Counted from the first letter of the stretch, positions 52,850 through 62,883 are shown. The stretch: DNA of 64,000 nt from Janthinobacterium rivuli (GCF_029690045.1 NZ_CP121464.1:248001-312000), one strand, 5' to 3'. Program-made: numbers and translations. The notes: generated by a model from the letters alone, not told the origin.

Positions 52850-54204
52850 GGGTCGCCATCGCCCCGAAACAGGGCCGGCGTCAGCTCGTATTTCTGCAAT
52901 AAGCGGTAGAACTCCGTGCGGTTGCGGTCGGCCAGGCGGGCCGCGTCGGCCACGTTGCCATCCGTCAGGCGCAGCAGCTGGATCAGGTAGTCGCGCTCGA
53001 AGCGCTGCTTGGCTTCGTTATAGCTGAGCGCTTCCAGCGACGGCACGCGCAGGGCCCGCTGCACCAGCGACAAGGGCACCAGCGGCGCCGTCGCCAGCGC
53101 GCACACTTGCTCGACGACATTGACCAGCTGGCGCACATTGCCAGGCCATGGCGCGCTGACCAAGGCCGTGAGGGCGTCGGGCGCGAAGCCGTTCAACGGT
53201 TTCTGGTACTTGGCCGCCAGCTTCTGCAGGAAATGGTTCGCCAGCAGAGAGATATCTTCGCGGCGCTCGGCCAGCGGCGGCAGGGTCAAGGTGACCACGT
53301 TGAGGCGGTAATACAGGTCTTCGCGGAATTGCCCTTCCGCCATGGCCACGTCGAGGTCGCGGTGCGTGGCGGACAGCAAGCGCACGTCGACCGGACGCGT
53401 CTGGTCGGCGCCGACGGGACGCACGGCCCGCTCCTGCAGCACGCGCAGCAGTTTTACTTGCAGCGGCAGCGGCATGTCGCCGATCTCGTCCAAAAACAGG
53501 GTGCCGCCATCGGCCGCCTGAAACAAGCCTTCACGGTTGCCGACGGCGCCCGTAAACGAGCCCTTCACGTGGCCAAACAGTTCCGATTCCAGCAACTGCT
53601 CGGGAATGGCGCCGCAGTTGACGGCGATGAACGGCGCCTTGGCGCGGCGGCTGGCGTTGTGCAGGGCGCGCGCCAGCAATTCCTTGCCCGTGCCGCTGGG
53701 GCCACGGATCAGGATGCTGGCATCGGATCCGGCCACCAGCTTGGCTTCGGCCAGCAACTCGGCCATCTGTGAACTACGGCTGATCAGCTCGGCGCGCCAG
53801 CTCTCGTCGCCCGATGCTGGCGCCGGCATGACGGTGGACAAGTTAATCGCATACGCCACTTTTTCCATCAAGAGCTTGCCGTCGAACGGCTTCGTCAGAT
53901 ACGCAAACGCGCCGCGCGCCGTCGCGTCGACGGCGTCGGGGATGGTGCCGTGGGCTGTGAGCAAGATGACGGGCAGGGCCGCATGCTGGCGGCGGATTTC
54001 ATCGAACAGGGCCAGGCCGTCGCGGCCCGGCAATTGCACGTCGGTAATGACCAGGGCCGGCAATTCCACGGCCAGGCGCGCCAGCGCCGCTTCCGCGCTG
54101 CCCACGGCCGTCACGCGGTAATTGCCCGCCTTCAGGCGGATGGTCAGCAGGCGCAGCAGGTCGGGGTCGTCGTCGACCAATAAGATGTGGGCGTGCTCGC
54201 TCAT
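52837..54204 (-). CDS. glrR: Sigma-54-dependent response regulator GlrR (QseF)
   Basis: A protein of 455 residues. The receiver domain (1-120) has the phospho-acceptor Asp near residue 55 ([12 protein letters not shown]). The AAA+ domain (about 140-375) has Walker A GPSGTGKE, the sigma-54 contact loop GSFTGA (the usual GAFTGA with Ser in position 2) and Walker B LFLDEIGD. The Fis-type helix-turn-helix is at the C-terminus ([20 protein letters not shown]). It is the last gene of glrK-qseG-glrR, with four-base overlaps, and its probable target sites lie at its own 3' end and beyond. Confidence 0.95.
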   Translation of the reverse strand: MSEHAHILLVDDDPDLLRLLTIRLKAGNYRVTAVGSAEAALARLAVELPALVITDVQLPGRDGLALFDEIRRQHAALPVILLTAHGTIPDAVDATARGAFAYLTKPFDGKLLMEKVAYAINLSTVMPAPASGDESWRAELISRSSQMAELLAEAKLVAGSDASILIRGPSGTGKELLARALHNASRRAKAPFIAVNCGAIPEQLLESELFGHVKGSFTGAVGNREGLFQAADGGTLFLDEIGDMPLPLQVKLLRVLQERAVRPVGADQTRPVDVRLLSATHRDLDVAMAEGQFREDLYYRLNVVTLTLPPLAERREDISLLANHFLQKLAAKYQKPLNGFAPDALTALVSAPWPGNVRQLVNVVEQVCALATAPLVPLSLVQRALRVPSLEALSYNEAKQRFERDYLIQLLRLTDGNVADAARLADRNRTEFYRLLQKYELTPALFRGDGDPVAE

Positions 54205-54743
54205 TTCGGCGCTCCCGCGGCGGGGCGCACGGACAGGCTGCGCTCGATGTTTTTCAGCGCCTCGAGTTTTTCATTGAGCAAGTCGATGCGGCGCTGGGCG
54301 TCGCGCAGCTGCGTGTTGAGCTTGTCGATGCTCTCTTCCTGGCGGCGCAGTTCCGCATACTGGCTGCCCAGCAATTGCGCCAGCGGCGCCAGCAGTTGCG
54401 CGTCCTTGCCCGTGGCCGTGGCCAGCGGTTCCAGCAAGGCTTGCGCGCGAGCCAGGTCGCCGGGACCGCGCAAGGCCGCTTGCAGCATGGCACGGCGCAG
54501 CGTGTTGTGCGGCGCATGATCGGCTTTCGCCAGATCCAGCTGCGCCTTCACCAGTTCCGACGGCGTCATCAGGCGCAAGGCGCTTTGATACGCGAGCAGT
54601 TCCGTCAGCTGGGGGTCCATCACCACCACCACGCGCGGCGGCGTTTGCACCAGCACGGGCGTCTGGATGGGGGGCTTGGCGGCGCAAGCGCCCAAGAGCA
54701 ATGCGCAGGCGGCCATGCCGGCCAGGGAATTTCTCGTCATCAT
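54201..54743 (-). CDS. qseG: QseG-like lipoprotein
   Basis: A lipoprotein of 180 residues, with the signal peptide ending in lipobox LGAC (Cys at residue 20). A helical body follows, and its last 60 residues form a coiled coil (LRRQEESIDKLNTQLRDAQRR). QseG (YfhG) interacts with the sensor kinase GlrK and is needed for full signalling. It overlaps glrK and glrR by four bases on each side, so all three are coupled. Confidence 0.88.
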   Translation of the reverse strand: MMTRNSLAGMAACALLLGACAAKPPIQTPVLVQTPPRVVVVMDPQLTELLAYQSALRLMTPSELVKAQLDLAKADHAPHNTLRRAMLQAALRGPGDLARAQALLEPLATATGKDAQLLAPLAQLLGSQYAELRRQEESIDKLNTQLRDAQRRIDLLNEKLEALKNIERSLSVRPAAGAPK

Positions 54744-56152
54744 AAGGGCAGTTCTATCCGAAAATGCGCGCCGGCGGGGCGCGGTAAAAGAGTGACGCTG
54801 CCATCATGGGCGGCGATATATTCGCGCACGATGGACAGGCCGATGCCATTGCCGTTGCGCGCGCCAGCCGCCTGGCGCACTCCCTGGTAAAACGGTTCAA
54901 AAATGCGCGCGGCATCCTCGGGCGCCACGCCAGCGCCTTCGTCGATGCAGTCGATGCGTACACGGCCGCCTTCGCAAGACAGGGTGAAATGCACGGTGCC
55001 GCCTTCCGGGCTGAAGCGCACGGCGTTCGACAGCAAATTCGCCAGCGCCGTCGCCAGCTTGTCGCGGTCGGCCTGCACGATCAGGGACTCGCCCTGCACC
55101 TCGACCGTCAACCGGCGCGCCAGCCATTGCAGGCGCTGCCCGGCCACCACATCTTGCAGCAAAACGAGCAAGTCGACCTTGCTGTACGCCAGATGCTGCG
55201 CGTCAAAAGCGGCGGTATTGTAGCGCAGCAAGTCTTCGATCTGGGTTTGCAGGGATGCCGTGTTTTGCTGCAGGATGCCGGCGATTTCACGCTGGCTGTC
55301 GCTGAGCTTGCCGGCCACCTCGTCTTCCAGCAAGGCCACGCCTTCGCGCAGGGCAGCCAGCGGCGTCTTCAGTTCGTGCGAGATGTGCCGCAGAAAACGT
55401 TCCTTGTCGGCATCAAGGTCGGCCAGGCGCTGGCGCAGCCAGTCGAGCTGCTGGCCCAGGCGGCGCGTGTCGGCCGGGCCGCCGACGACGATGGGCTGGT
55501 CGTAGCGCTTGTCGCCCAGGCGCCCGATGGCCGTCTCGATGCGGCGCAGCGGACGCGACAGCAGGAAGCCGAAGCAGGTGGCCAGCACGGCCGCCAGCAG
55601 CACGGCGCCACCGACCAGCACGCCCAGCAGGCGGCGCTGGCGTTCCAGCTCGGCCAGCAGGGCGTCGTTGCGGCTGCCGATTTCCGTCTTGCTTTCGCGC
55701 GCCAGACTGTCATTGATTTGCGTCATGCGGGCAAACGCGCGGTACACAACAGCGTGGCCATCGCGCTTGCGGCGCTTGCCGGCCTGTAAAACTTCCCACG
55801 CCGCTTGCGCCTGCACCGTCCATTCGTCGGCCAATTGCGTGGCGAACTCGGGCGTGGCGCGGTTCAGCACTTGCAGCGCCGCCGTCGCTTCGTCGCGGGC
55901 CGCCGCGTAGCGTTCGCGGAAGACGGGATCGTCGAGCACGAGGAATTGGCGCGCGCTGCGCTCCATGGCCAGGGTGCGCTCGGACAGGCGCTGCGATTGT
56001 TCCGTCAGGGCAATCGCCTGCGCCGCCGTCTCGCGCCCCAGCCGCGCCAGGTGCTCCAGGGTCAGCAGGGCTTGCACGGAGGTGGCCGTCAAAATGCCCG
56101 TCGTCAAAATGAAGGCGGCAAATAACAGTTGGCGAAAGGAAAGTCGGGACAA
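54740..56152 (-). CDS. glrK: Sensor histidine kinase GlrK (QseE)
   Basis: A protein of 470 residues from the TTG start at 56152, which is preceded by GAAGG and gives the family N-terminus SRLSFRQLLFAA; E. coli GlrK has 475 residues. A longer frame upstream is not conserved and was not used. Helix 1 (about 8-30), a periplasmic four-helix-type sensor (about 31-170), helix 2 (about 172-192), HAMP, HisKA (HISHELKTPLAALREG) and an ATPase domain (GIGLSIVREY). It phosphorylates GlrR. In E. coli the system answers envelope conditions. Confidence 0.92.
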   Translation of the reverse strand: MSRLSFRQLLFAAFILTTGILTATSVQALLTLEHLARLGRETAAQAIALTEQSQRLSERTLAMERSARQFLVLDDPVFRERYAAARDEATAALQVLNRATPEFATQLADEWTVQAQAAWEVLQAGKRRKRDGHAVVYRAFARMTQINDSLARESKTEIGSRNDALLAELERQRRLLGVLVGGAVLLAAVLATCFGFLLSRPLRRIETAIGRLGDKRYDQPIVVGGPADTRRLGQQLDWLRQRLADLDADKERFLRHISHELKTPLAALREGVALLEDEVAGKLSDSQREIAGILQQNTASLQTQIEDLLRYNTAAFDAQHLAYSKVDLLVLLQDVVAGQRLQWLARRLTVEVQGESLIVQADRDKLATALANLLSNAVRFSPEGGTVHFTLSCEGGRVRIDCIDEGAGVAPEDAARIFEPFYQGVRQAAGARNGNGIGLSIVREYIAAHDGSVTLLPRPAGAHFRIELPL

Positions 56153-56459
56153 GATAGGCGCCTTCGGTTCAGTCTGGATGACAAAAGGCGCATGGTACGC
56201 TAAGCGTTCATTCGGAGACGCCACCCACCCGTGAATGATCAATTTAGCAAGACTGTCGCTTTTCCGGCTGCCAGCAAAGCCCCGGCGGCGGCGCGCGAAT
56301 ACTCCTAGTACAATAGGGAAAAACTTCACGCAGGCATCAAAGTGGCCTGGCCTTGACACCCCGCTTGGCGACAGGCCCTGGCATTGCGCCACTTTGCCCC
56401 CACATGTGATGCAGCCCCACCGACACTCCGAATCACCTACCGCAGAGATCCCATACCGC
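56153..56459. other. Intergenic region between glrK and the M16C protease gene
   Basis: 307 bases between divergent genes. An inverted repeat is visible (CAAAGTGG at 56338-56345, CCACTTTG at 56389-56396) that could fold the protease leader. A TACAAT (56309-56314) might be a -10 box, but no matching -35 was seen. No small gene is convincing here. Confidence 0.4.
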
Positions 56460-59330
56460 ATGAGCACATTTGAAAAAGTCAGCAGCAACTTCATTCCAGT
56501 CTTGCAGGCAACCATCGAACAATATGTCGAGCCAGCAACGGGCATGCGCCATATCCACATGCATACCGAGCAGGCTGAGATGGTGTTCCTGGTGGCCTTT
56601 CCCACTGTGCCCGAAGTGAGCGACGGGCGCGCCCACATCCTGGAGCACCTGGCCTTGTGCGGCTCGTCGCGCTACCCGGTGCGCGACCCCTTCTTCTCGA
56701 TGCTGCGCCGCTCGACGGCCACGTTCATGAATGCGATGACCTATCCAGACCGCACCGTGTACCCGTTCGCCAGCACCGACCGCAAGGATTTCTTCAACCT
56801 GCTCGACGTGTACCTGGACGCGGCCTTCTTCCCCAACCTCGATTACCTGAATTTCCGCCAGGAAGGCTGGCGCCACGCGTTCGAAGGCGACAAGCTCGTG
56901 TACCAGGGCATCGTCTTCAATGAAATGAAAGGCGCTTTCAACAGTCCCATGCGCGCGCTCGACAGCGGCATCGCCAGCGCCTTGCTCAAAGGCACGACGT
57001 ATGAAGTGGAATCGGGCGGCGATCCGCTGAATATCCCCGAGTTGACGCATGACATGCTGAAAGAATTCCACGCCAGCCATTATCACCCGTCGCAAGCCGT
57101 GATCATGACCGCCGGCAATATCGAAGCGTCGGCCGTGCAGGAACAGGTAAGCGAGCGCGTGTTGTCCAAGCTCAGCGGCTTCTCCGAACGCCGCCTGCCG
57201 CAGCTGGCCCCCGCGTGGACGGCGCCGCAGGAAAACATCGTCAAAATTCCTTCGCAGGAAGCGCGCGACGATGAATTCGGTCTGCAATTTGCCTGGCTGA
57301 TGGGCGAATCGAGCGACCCCATCGCCTACTACCACGCGCATCTGCTGTCGCACGGCTTGCTCGGTGAATCGTCGGCGCCCGTCATGCGCGCCATGGAATC
57401 GGCCGGCTATGGCCGCCCATCGGACATGAATGGCCGCGACGCGGGCATCCGCCAGATGGTGTTCCACATCGGCATGGAAGGTTTAACCCAAGAACAGATC
57501 GCCGATGCGCACCAGCGCATCTGGACGGCCCTGGAAGAAACGGCGGAAGAGGGCATTCCCGCCGCCGTGCTGCACGCCGCCTTGCGCGACATCAAATACA
57601 GCCAGCGCGAAATCAGCAGCGGCCGCATGCCTTACGGCCTGGGCCGTTTGCTGCACGCCTTGCCGCTGGCCATGTATGGCGGCGACGTGATGGACGCGTT
57701 CGACAATGCGGCGATTCTGGAAACCCTGGAACAGCAGATCGACGATCCGGCATTTTTCAAGCAGCTGGTGCGTGAGCTGATCGCCAACCCGACCCGCCTG
57801 ACGACCCACGTGGTACCCGACAGCGCCTACTTCACGGACCGCGCCGCCCAGGAAGACGCCAAGCTGGCGGCCTTGCAAGCGACGCTGACGGATGCCGAAC
57901 GCGAGCACATCGTGGCCGAGTCCGCCGCGCTGGAAGCGCATCAGCAACTGCCATCGAATTCCGAAGTCTTGCCGCGCATCCGCCCTGGCGACGTCAGCGC
58001 CTTGCCGCGTCCGGCCCTGCCGATTCCAGCCGCCGTCGACGGCGCCGTGGCGTTCAGCATTGCATCGAACGGCATCAGCTATGCCAACGTGCTGTACGAC
58101 GTGTCGAGCTTGCCGGAAGCGTCGTGGCCATGGCTGCGCCTGTACACGGACCTGGCGCCGGAACTGGGTGTGGGCGACATGTCGTTCGACGACGCCAGCG
58201 CCTGGCGCCAGAGCATGGTGCCCTCGTTCCACATCGGCCTGGAAGCCATTCCCCGCCCACAACAGGCGATGCGCGTGGAATTGTCGTTCTCGGCCAGCGG
58301 CTTGCGCGAAGAACACGCGGCGATTGCCGCCGTGCTGTCGGCCTGGATCGCCAAGCCCCGCTTCGATGAAGAAGAGCGCCTGGCCTTCCTGATCGAAAGC
58401 CTGGTGCAAGACAAACTCTCCAGCCTGGCCGAATCGGGCAACCGCTACGCCATGCTGGCCTCGGCAGCGCCACTGTCGCCCACGCGCCGCTTCGACGACA
58501 TCGTCGGCGGCCCGGCTGCCTTGCCGTTCTATCGCCGCTTGCAGCAGCTGAGCAAAACGTCGGCAGGCTTGCAGGAAATCGCGCGCGAGCTCGACACCCT
58601 GCACGCACACATCATCGCGCAGCAGCCAACCGTGCTGTGCGCCGGCCTGGAGCAGGATGGCATCACCCTGGCCCGCTTGCTCGAGTTGCCGGCAGCCAGC
58701 ACGGACGCGGACGCGCCAGCCGTTGCCGCCGCAGCTGCCGCTTTGCCGCTGGCCAACACGGCCCTGCATGCGACGAGCCAGATCAACCATTGCTTCGTTT
58801 CCTGGGCCGTGCCCGGCGTGCACAATCCGGACGCTTCCGCCCTGGCCGTCGCCGCTGAACTGATGACCAACCAGGTGCTGCATACGGCCCTGCGCGAAAA
58901 AGGCGGCGCGTATGGCGGCAGCGCCAGCTACGCGGCCGGCGCCGGCACGTTCACCCTGAGTTCGTACCGCGACCCGCGCCTGGCCGGCACGTTCGCCGAC
59001 TTCGGCACGACGCTGGATCAAATCCTCGACGGCGATTTCTCGCAGGAACAAGTGGAAGAAGCCATCATCTGCGTCATCAAGGGCCTCGACAAGCCGCACT
59101 CGCCGTATGCGGAAGCGCTGACGGCGTGGAATATGCAGCAGCGCGGCACGACGGAAGCCGTGCGCCAGCAATTCCGCACCGGCGTATTAACTTGCACCCT
59201 GGCGCAGATCAAGGAAGTCACGCGCACCTGGCTGAAAAACGGCCAGCCTAGCCGCGCCGCGTTTGCGGGCAATACGACGCAAGACCTGGCGGGGCTGGAA
59301 GTGGTCGATTTGCTGGCGCTGGCTTCCTAA
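56460..59330 (+). CDS. M16C family zinc metalloprotease (PreP/Cym1-like)
   Basis: A protein of 956 residues, normal for the M16C family. The inverted zinc motif HILEH (HXXEH, about residues 61-65), which holds two zinc-binding His and the catalytic Glu, is followed by the third ligand Glu in FNEMKGAF about 75-80 residues later. The remainder comprises four M16 halves (PDB-like chamber), including FAWLMGESSDP and GGAYGGSASYA. These enzymes degrade free peptides. There is no signal peptide, so it should act in the cytoplasm. The start at 56460 was set by the family N-terminus; the frame is open further upstream. Confidence 0.92.
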   Translation: MSTFEKVSSNFIPVLQATIEQYVEPATGMRHIHMHTEQAEMVFLVAFPTVPEVSDGRAHILEHLALCGSSRYPVRDPFFSMLRRSTATFMNAMTYPDRTVYPFASTDRKDFFNLLDVYLDAAFFPNLDYLNFRQEGWRHAFEGDKLVYQGIVFNEMKGAFNSPMRALDSGIASALLKGTTYEVESGGDPLNIPELTHDMLKEFHASHYHPSQAVIMTAGNIEASAVQEQVSERVLSKLSGFSERRLPQLAPAWTAPQENIVKIPSQEARDDEFGLQFAWLMGESSDPIAYYHAHLLSHGLLGESSAPVMRAMESAGYGRPSDMNGRDAGIRQMVFHIGMEGLTQEQIADAHQRIWTALEETAEEGIPAAVLHAALRDIKYSQREISSGRMPYGLGRLLHALPLAMYGGDVMDAFDNAAILETLEQQIDDPAFFKQLVRELIANPTRLTTHVVPDSAYFTDRAAQEDAKLAALQATLTDAEREHIVAESAALEAHQQLPSNSEVLPRIRPGDVSALPRPALPIPAAVDGAVAFSIASNGISYANVLYDVSSLPEASWPWLRLYTDLAPELGVGDMSFDDASAWRQSMVPSFHIGLEAIPRPQQAMRVELSFSASGLREEHAAIAAVLSAWIAKPRFDEEERLAFLIESLVQDKLSSLAESGNRYAMLASAAPLSPTRRFDDIVGGPAALPFYRRLQQLSKTSAGLQEIARELDTLHAHIIAQQPTVLCAGLEQDGITLARLLELPAASTDADAPAVAAAAAALPLANTALHATSQINHCFVSWAVPGVHNPDASALAVAAELMTNQVLHTALREKGGAYGGSASYAAGAGTFTLSSYRDPRLAGTFADFGTTLDQILDGDFSQEQVEEAIICVIKGLDKPHSPYAEALTAWNMQQRGTTEAVRQQFRTGVLTCTLAQIKEVTRTWLKNGQPSRAAFAGNTTQDLAGLEVVDLLALAS

Positions 59331-59348
59331 GCTGGCCGGGTGGATCGT

Positions 59349-59433
59349 GTCGGATTACGCGGCGTTCCGCCGCTAATCCGACCTACGCTACGAATCGGGT
59401 AGGTCGGATTAGCGCGCAAGCGTGTAATCCGAC
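59349..59433. repeat. Paired palindromic repeat, copy C (reversed arrangement)
   Basis: The first unit here is the inverted form (59349-59386, GTCGGATTA ... TAATCCGACCTAC) and the second is the forward form (59399-59433, GTAGGTCGGATTA ... TAATCCGAC), 12 bases apart. This is the opposite order to copies A and B. It follows the M16C gene stop by 18 bases. Confidence 0.88.
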
Positions 59434-59444
59434 ACCGCCACGTA

Positions 59445-59852
59445 TCAGCCAGGTACGGCGCTCGGTTCCATGTACATTAACTCCCACTGGTGCCCATCAG
59501 GATCCTGGAAACTATGTCCATACATGAAGCCGAAATCCATCGGCTCCTTGTAGATGCTGCCGCCCGCCTGGACGGCCTTCGCCACCAGCGCATCGACTTC
59601 GCCCCGGCTCTCGGCCGACAAACACACGAGTACTTCCGTCGCCACCGTGGTGTCGCACAGTTGCTTCGGGGTAAATTGCTTGAATTTGTCGTGCGTCAAC
59701 AGCATCACGAAAATGTCGTCGGCGACGATCATGCACGTCGCCGTTTCATCGGTGAAATGGGCATTGAAACTGAAGCCCAGCTCCGTGAAAAACGCGACGG
59801 AGCGTTCCAGCGACTGGACGGGCAGATTGACAAATATTTTGCGGGCCATCAT
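59445..59852 (-). CDS. VOC family (glyoxalase/bleomycin-resistance-like) protein
   Basis: A protein of 135 residues with two beta-alpha-beta-beta-beta modules (IFVNLPVQSLERSVAFFTELGF and YGHSFQDPDGHQWELMYM). The second module has the C-terminal metal Glu pattern HxWEL. The substrate is unknown. ATG 59852 and ATG 59849 are adjacent; the second is better spaced from AAGGAGAC and may be the real start. Confidence 0.88.
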   Translation of the reverse strand: MMARKIFVNLPVQSLERSVAFFTELGFSFNAHFTDETATCMIVADDIFVMLLTHDKFKQFTPKQLCDTTVATEVLVCLSAESRGEVDALVAKAVQAGGSIYKEPMDFGFMYGHSFQDPDGHQWELMYMEPSAVPG

Positions 59853-59906
59853 GTCTCCTTGTGGGTCGTATGAGTATGTGCTGCCCGCCGATTCTACACC
59901 GGCTTT

Positions 59907-60803
59907 TTACGTGCCAGCGCGTCCCACGGTCTTCGGCGCGTAGCCGAAATAGCGGCTGAACGCGGCGCTGAAATTGGACGGATGGCGATAGCCCGTTTGC
60001 CAGCCCGCCTGCGCCACCTGACACCCATTTTCCAGCAGTAACTTTGCCCGCTGCATGCGCAGCGCCAGCAGGGTGCGCTGCGGACTGTCGTTGTAGCGGT
60101 AGCGCCATCCCTGCTTGAGTTTGAACGAGCTCAGCCCCGCTTGCGCACACAGGTAATCGAGCGTCAGGTCCTGCGCCATCTGCTCCTGCATCAGCGCATG
60201 GACACGCTCCAGCTTGATCATGTCGGCCTCGGACCAGCGCGGCAAGGCAGCGGACGCGGGCGCCGGACACAGCGCCCGCAACTGTTCCGCCAGGATACTG
60301 AGCACGCCGATATGCACGGCCAGCGGATCCGTCGCGCGCAGCAGCGCGCGCGCGTGCAGAGCGCTGCTGCGCGTCGTGGCCGCATGCGCCAGCTGGCGCG
60401 CGCCACCGTTCGGTAACAATGAAGTCAGGCCTTCCGGCCAGTAGCGCGCCAGCGCGTCTTCGCCCACCAGCACGCGCAATTGCGCCGCCCGTTGATGCGC
60501 CTCGAAACGGCGCTCGCCGCTGACGTGGTGAAACGCCGTCACCGTCGTATGGCCGCCCAGGAAACGCAATTGTTCGCCATCGCGCGTGAGGTAACCGGAT
60601 GCGCCTTCCAGGCCGATGGTAATGACCATGCCGCCCGCATCGTCATGCTGCGATGGCTCGACGAGGGCAAGGCGCGGGCGGTAATCGGAATGCACGAGCA
60701 GCAAGCCCTGGTCGACTTGGCGCTGGTCCGCGCGGCACGCACCCATTCCGGGGTCCAGCTGGCGCCGCGTCCAGCCTGCCTCTTCCCTGTCCTGTTCCCT
60801 CAT
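59907..60803 (-). CDS. AraC family transcriptional regulator (PchR-like arrangement)
   Basis: A protein of 298 residues. The N-terminal part is a cupin-like effector domain (about 50-180). The C-terminal AraC domain (about 195-295) has two helix-turn-helices (LTLDYLCAQAGLSSFKLKQGW and VAQAGWQTGYRHPSNFSAAFSRYFGYAP). The GLSSFKLKQGW variant with Lys is found in PchR-type siderophore-linked regulators. GGGAGGAG precedes the ATG. It is divergent from a methyltransferase gene across a Fur box, so it should be made under iron limitation. Confidence 0.85.
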   Translation of the reverse strand: MREQDREEAGWTRRQLDPGMGACRADQRQVDQGLLLVHSDYRPRLALVEPSQHDDAGGMVITIGLEGASGYLTRDGEQLRFLGGHTTVTAFHHVSGERRFEAHQRAAQLRVLVGEDALARYWPEGLTSLLPNGGARQLAHAATTRSSALHARALLRATDPLAVHIGVLSILAEQLRALCPAPASAALPRWSEADMIKLERVHALMQEQMAQDLTLDYLCAQAGLSSFKLKQGWRYRYNDSPQRTLLALRMQRAKLLLENGCQVAQAGWQTGYRHPSNFSAAFSRYFGYAPKTVGRAGT

Positions 60804-60869
60804 CGCTCCTCCCTGTTTTCCGCGCGCCGTCGCGCATACGAAATGCGCCGTGCCGCATACAAATGCAAA

Positions 60870-60884
60870 TGATAATTATTCTCA
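60870..60884. promoter_or_regulatory. Fur box between the AraC regulator and the methyltransferase
   Basis: TGATAAT-T-ATTCTCA matches TGATAAT-N-ATTATCA at 13 of 14 defined positions. It lies 67 bases from the AraC start (minus strand) and 50 bases from the methyltransferase start (plus strand), so it can control both. Confidence 0.85.
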
Positions 60885-60933
60885 TTGTTGCATAAAATAG
60901 GCGTTCTTGCCCATCTCGCCGAAAGGAAATGCC

Positions 60934-61971
60934 ATGCCGTTTGCCACGCAACATGTCTTGCAACCGTACTGGGACCTGGCCGTCGCGCCCGTCCAGGCCG
61001 ATGGGCTGGCCGCCGCCCTGGAACTGGGTATTTTCGAGGTGCTGGCCACGCCGCACACGCCGGCGCAGCTGGCCGACACCCTGGCGCTGCATGCTCCCCA
61101 CACGACCCTGCTGCTGGAACTGCTCTGGAGCATGCAGGTGCTGGAACGCGATACGGCCACTGCGGAGGCAGACACACAGCGCTACCGCTGCACGGCCGCC
61201 ACCTTGCAGTATTTCTGCCGCAACTCGGTGGCCTTTTGCGGCGACGCCTGGCTGTACCGGCTGCATGCGCTGCGCCACTTCGCCACACAGCTCAGTACGC
61301 TGGTGCGCGAGGGGGGCAAGGCCGCGCCCTACAGCACGGCGAATGGAGTCAACTGGGCCGTTGCCGCACAGCAGCAGATCGGCCAGGAACAACGCGCCGT
61401 CACCATGCGCGCGGCCCTGTCCGTGATGCAACGGGTCGCCCCGTTTGCAGACGCCAACACGCCACTGCGCCTGCTCGACCTGGGCGGTGGTCCGGGCTGG
61501 GTTGCCATTGCGCTGGCGCAAGCCCATGCGGGTTTGCACGGCTGCGTTTTCGACTGGCCGGAAACAGTGGCTGTTGCCGCCGCCAACATCGCCCATGCGC
61601 AACTGACTGACCGCCTGGAGACGGTGGGCGGCGACCTGGACGGCGACGATATCGGCAACGGTTACGACCTCATCTGGTGCTCGTCCGTGCTGCACTTCGT
61701 GCCCGACATGGCGGCGGCCTTGCGCAAGATCCATGCGGCCTTGAAACCCGGCGGCGTCTTCGTTTGCGTGCAGGCGGAAATCGCTCCGGCAGCCGTTGAC
61801 GCGGCGCGCGTGCTGCCGTATTACTTGCCGATGCGCATGCTGGGCCGCACGGTAACGCGCCAGGGGGAATTGGCACAATTGCTGCGCGACACGGGCTGGC
61901 GGCAAGTGGAGCAGTACGGCGCCAGCGATTTTCCCATGGCGCCCGTGCAAGTGCTGATTGCGCGCACTTGA
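60934..61971 (+). CDS. SAM-dependent O-methyltransferase-type protein
   Basis: A protein of 345 residues. The N-terminal winged-helix-like dimerisation part (ALELGIFEVLATPHTPAQLADTL) is followed by a class I SAM domain (LRLLDLGGGPGWVAIALA, about 185-202). The general form is that of small-molecule O-methyltransferases (Methyltransf_2), with acidic SAM ligand in DWPETV. The GAAAGGAAATGCC stretch supports the ATG at 60934. The Fur box suggests iron-limited expression and a role in making or altering a small molecule, but the substrate is not known. Confidence 0.87.
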   Translation: MPFATQHVLQPYWDLAVAPVQADGLAAALELGIFEVLATPHTPAQLADTLALHAPHTTLLLELLWSMQVLERDTATAEADTQRYRCTAATLQYFCRNSVAFCGDAWLYRLHALRHFATQLSTLVREGGKAAPYSTANGVNWAVAAQQQIGQEQRAVTMRAALSVMQRVAPFADANTPLRLLDLGGGPGWVAIALAQAHAGLHGCVFDWPETVAVAAANIAHAQLTDRLETVGGDLDGDDIGNGYDLIWCSSVLHFVPDMAAALRKIHAALKPGGVFVCVQAEIAPAAVDAARVLPYYLPMRMLGRTVTRQGELAQLLRDTGWRQVEQYGASDFPMAPVQVLIART

Positions 61972-61974
61972 ATT

Positions 61975-62883
61975 TCAACCGTTTGACGCCATCCCATTCT
62001 GCAGCGACTCGATGATCAGCCCGGCCAGGCGCTCGACGGGTGGCCTGGACACGCTGGACGCGCGCAGCAATTCCAGCGACAACGGGGGCAGGGCGGGCAA
62101 ACCGGCCGCCACGTGATCGAGCGCGCACACGGTTGAGGGCAAGCCCAGGCCGGTGCGCACCGTCACGCCCAGCCCGGCGGCGGCCGCCGCCCACAGTCCC
62201 GCCAGGCTGGGGCTGGTAAACGCCGTGCGCCAGGCGATGCCAGCATGGTCCAGTGCCTGCGTGGCGCAGCGCTGGAACAGGCAGTCGCGGTCGAACGTAA
62301 TGAGCGGCAGCGGTTCGCCCGACTCGGGCCGCCAGGCCAGGCTGGACGAGGCGATCCAGCGCATGGCCGGCTCGGCAATATGCTGGCGCTGCTGCGGCGG
62401 ATACTCGGCCACGTCGGCGATGCAGGCGCCGCCCCACAGCAGGGCCAGATCCAGCTGCCCCATGGCCAGCCCTTGCATCAAGGCCGTGTTGCGCGCCACG
62501 TGCGCCTCGATGCGCACTTTCGGATGCGCGCGGGCAAAGCGTCCCAGCACATCCGGCAGCAAGGCTTCGCCGAAATCCTCCTGCAAACCGAGCCGGATCC
62601 AGCCTTCCAGTTCCGCGCCGCGCAAGGCGACGGCCGCCTCGTCGTTGAGTTCCAGCAGGCGGCGCGCATAGCCGAGCAGAACTTCGCCGGCCGGCGTCAG
62701 CGCCAGTCCCCGGCCATCCTTGCGGAACAGGGGCATGCCTGCCTGCTCCTCGAGTTTTTTCAGCTGCGCGCTGACGGCCGAGGTCGAGCGGCCCACCTTG
62801 TCGGCCGCGCGGGCAAAGCTGCCCAGTTCGATGCCAGCCACATAGCTGCGCAAAAAGGCGATGTCGAAATTCAGCAGGTTCAT
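61975..62883 (-). CDS. LysR family transcriptional regulator
   Basis: A protein of 302 residues. The N-terminal winged helix (AFLRSYVAGIELGSFARAADKVGRS, TSAVSAQLKKLEEQAG) is at residues 8-65, followed by a linker helix and a two-lobed substrate-binding effector domain. It is divergent from the MFS gene (112 bases) and probably controls it. The effector is unknown. Confidence 0.93.
   Translation of the reverse strand: MNLLNFDIAFLRSYVAGIELGSFARAADKVGRSTSAVSAQLKKLEEQAGMPLFRKDGRGLALTPAGEVLLGYARRLLELNDEAAVALRGAELEGWIRLGLQEDFGEALLPDVLGRFARAHPKVRIEAHVARNTALMQGLAMGQLDLALLWGGACIADVAEYPPQQRQHIAEPAMRWIASSSLAWRPESGEPLPLITFDRDCLFQRCATQALDHAGIAWRTAFTSPSLAGLWAAAAAGLGVTVRTGLGLPSTVCALDHVAAGLPALPPLSLELLRASSVSRPPVERLAGLIIESLQNGMASNG

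Noticed and set aside
56353..56358. TTGACA upstream of the M16C protease gene as a -35 box
   Set aside because: No -10-like hexamer is found at 16-18 bases downstream.
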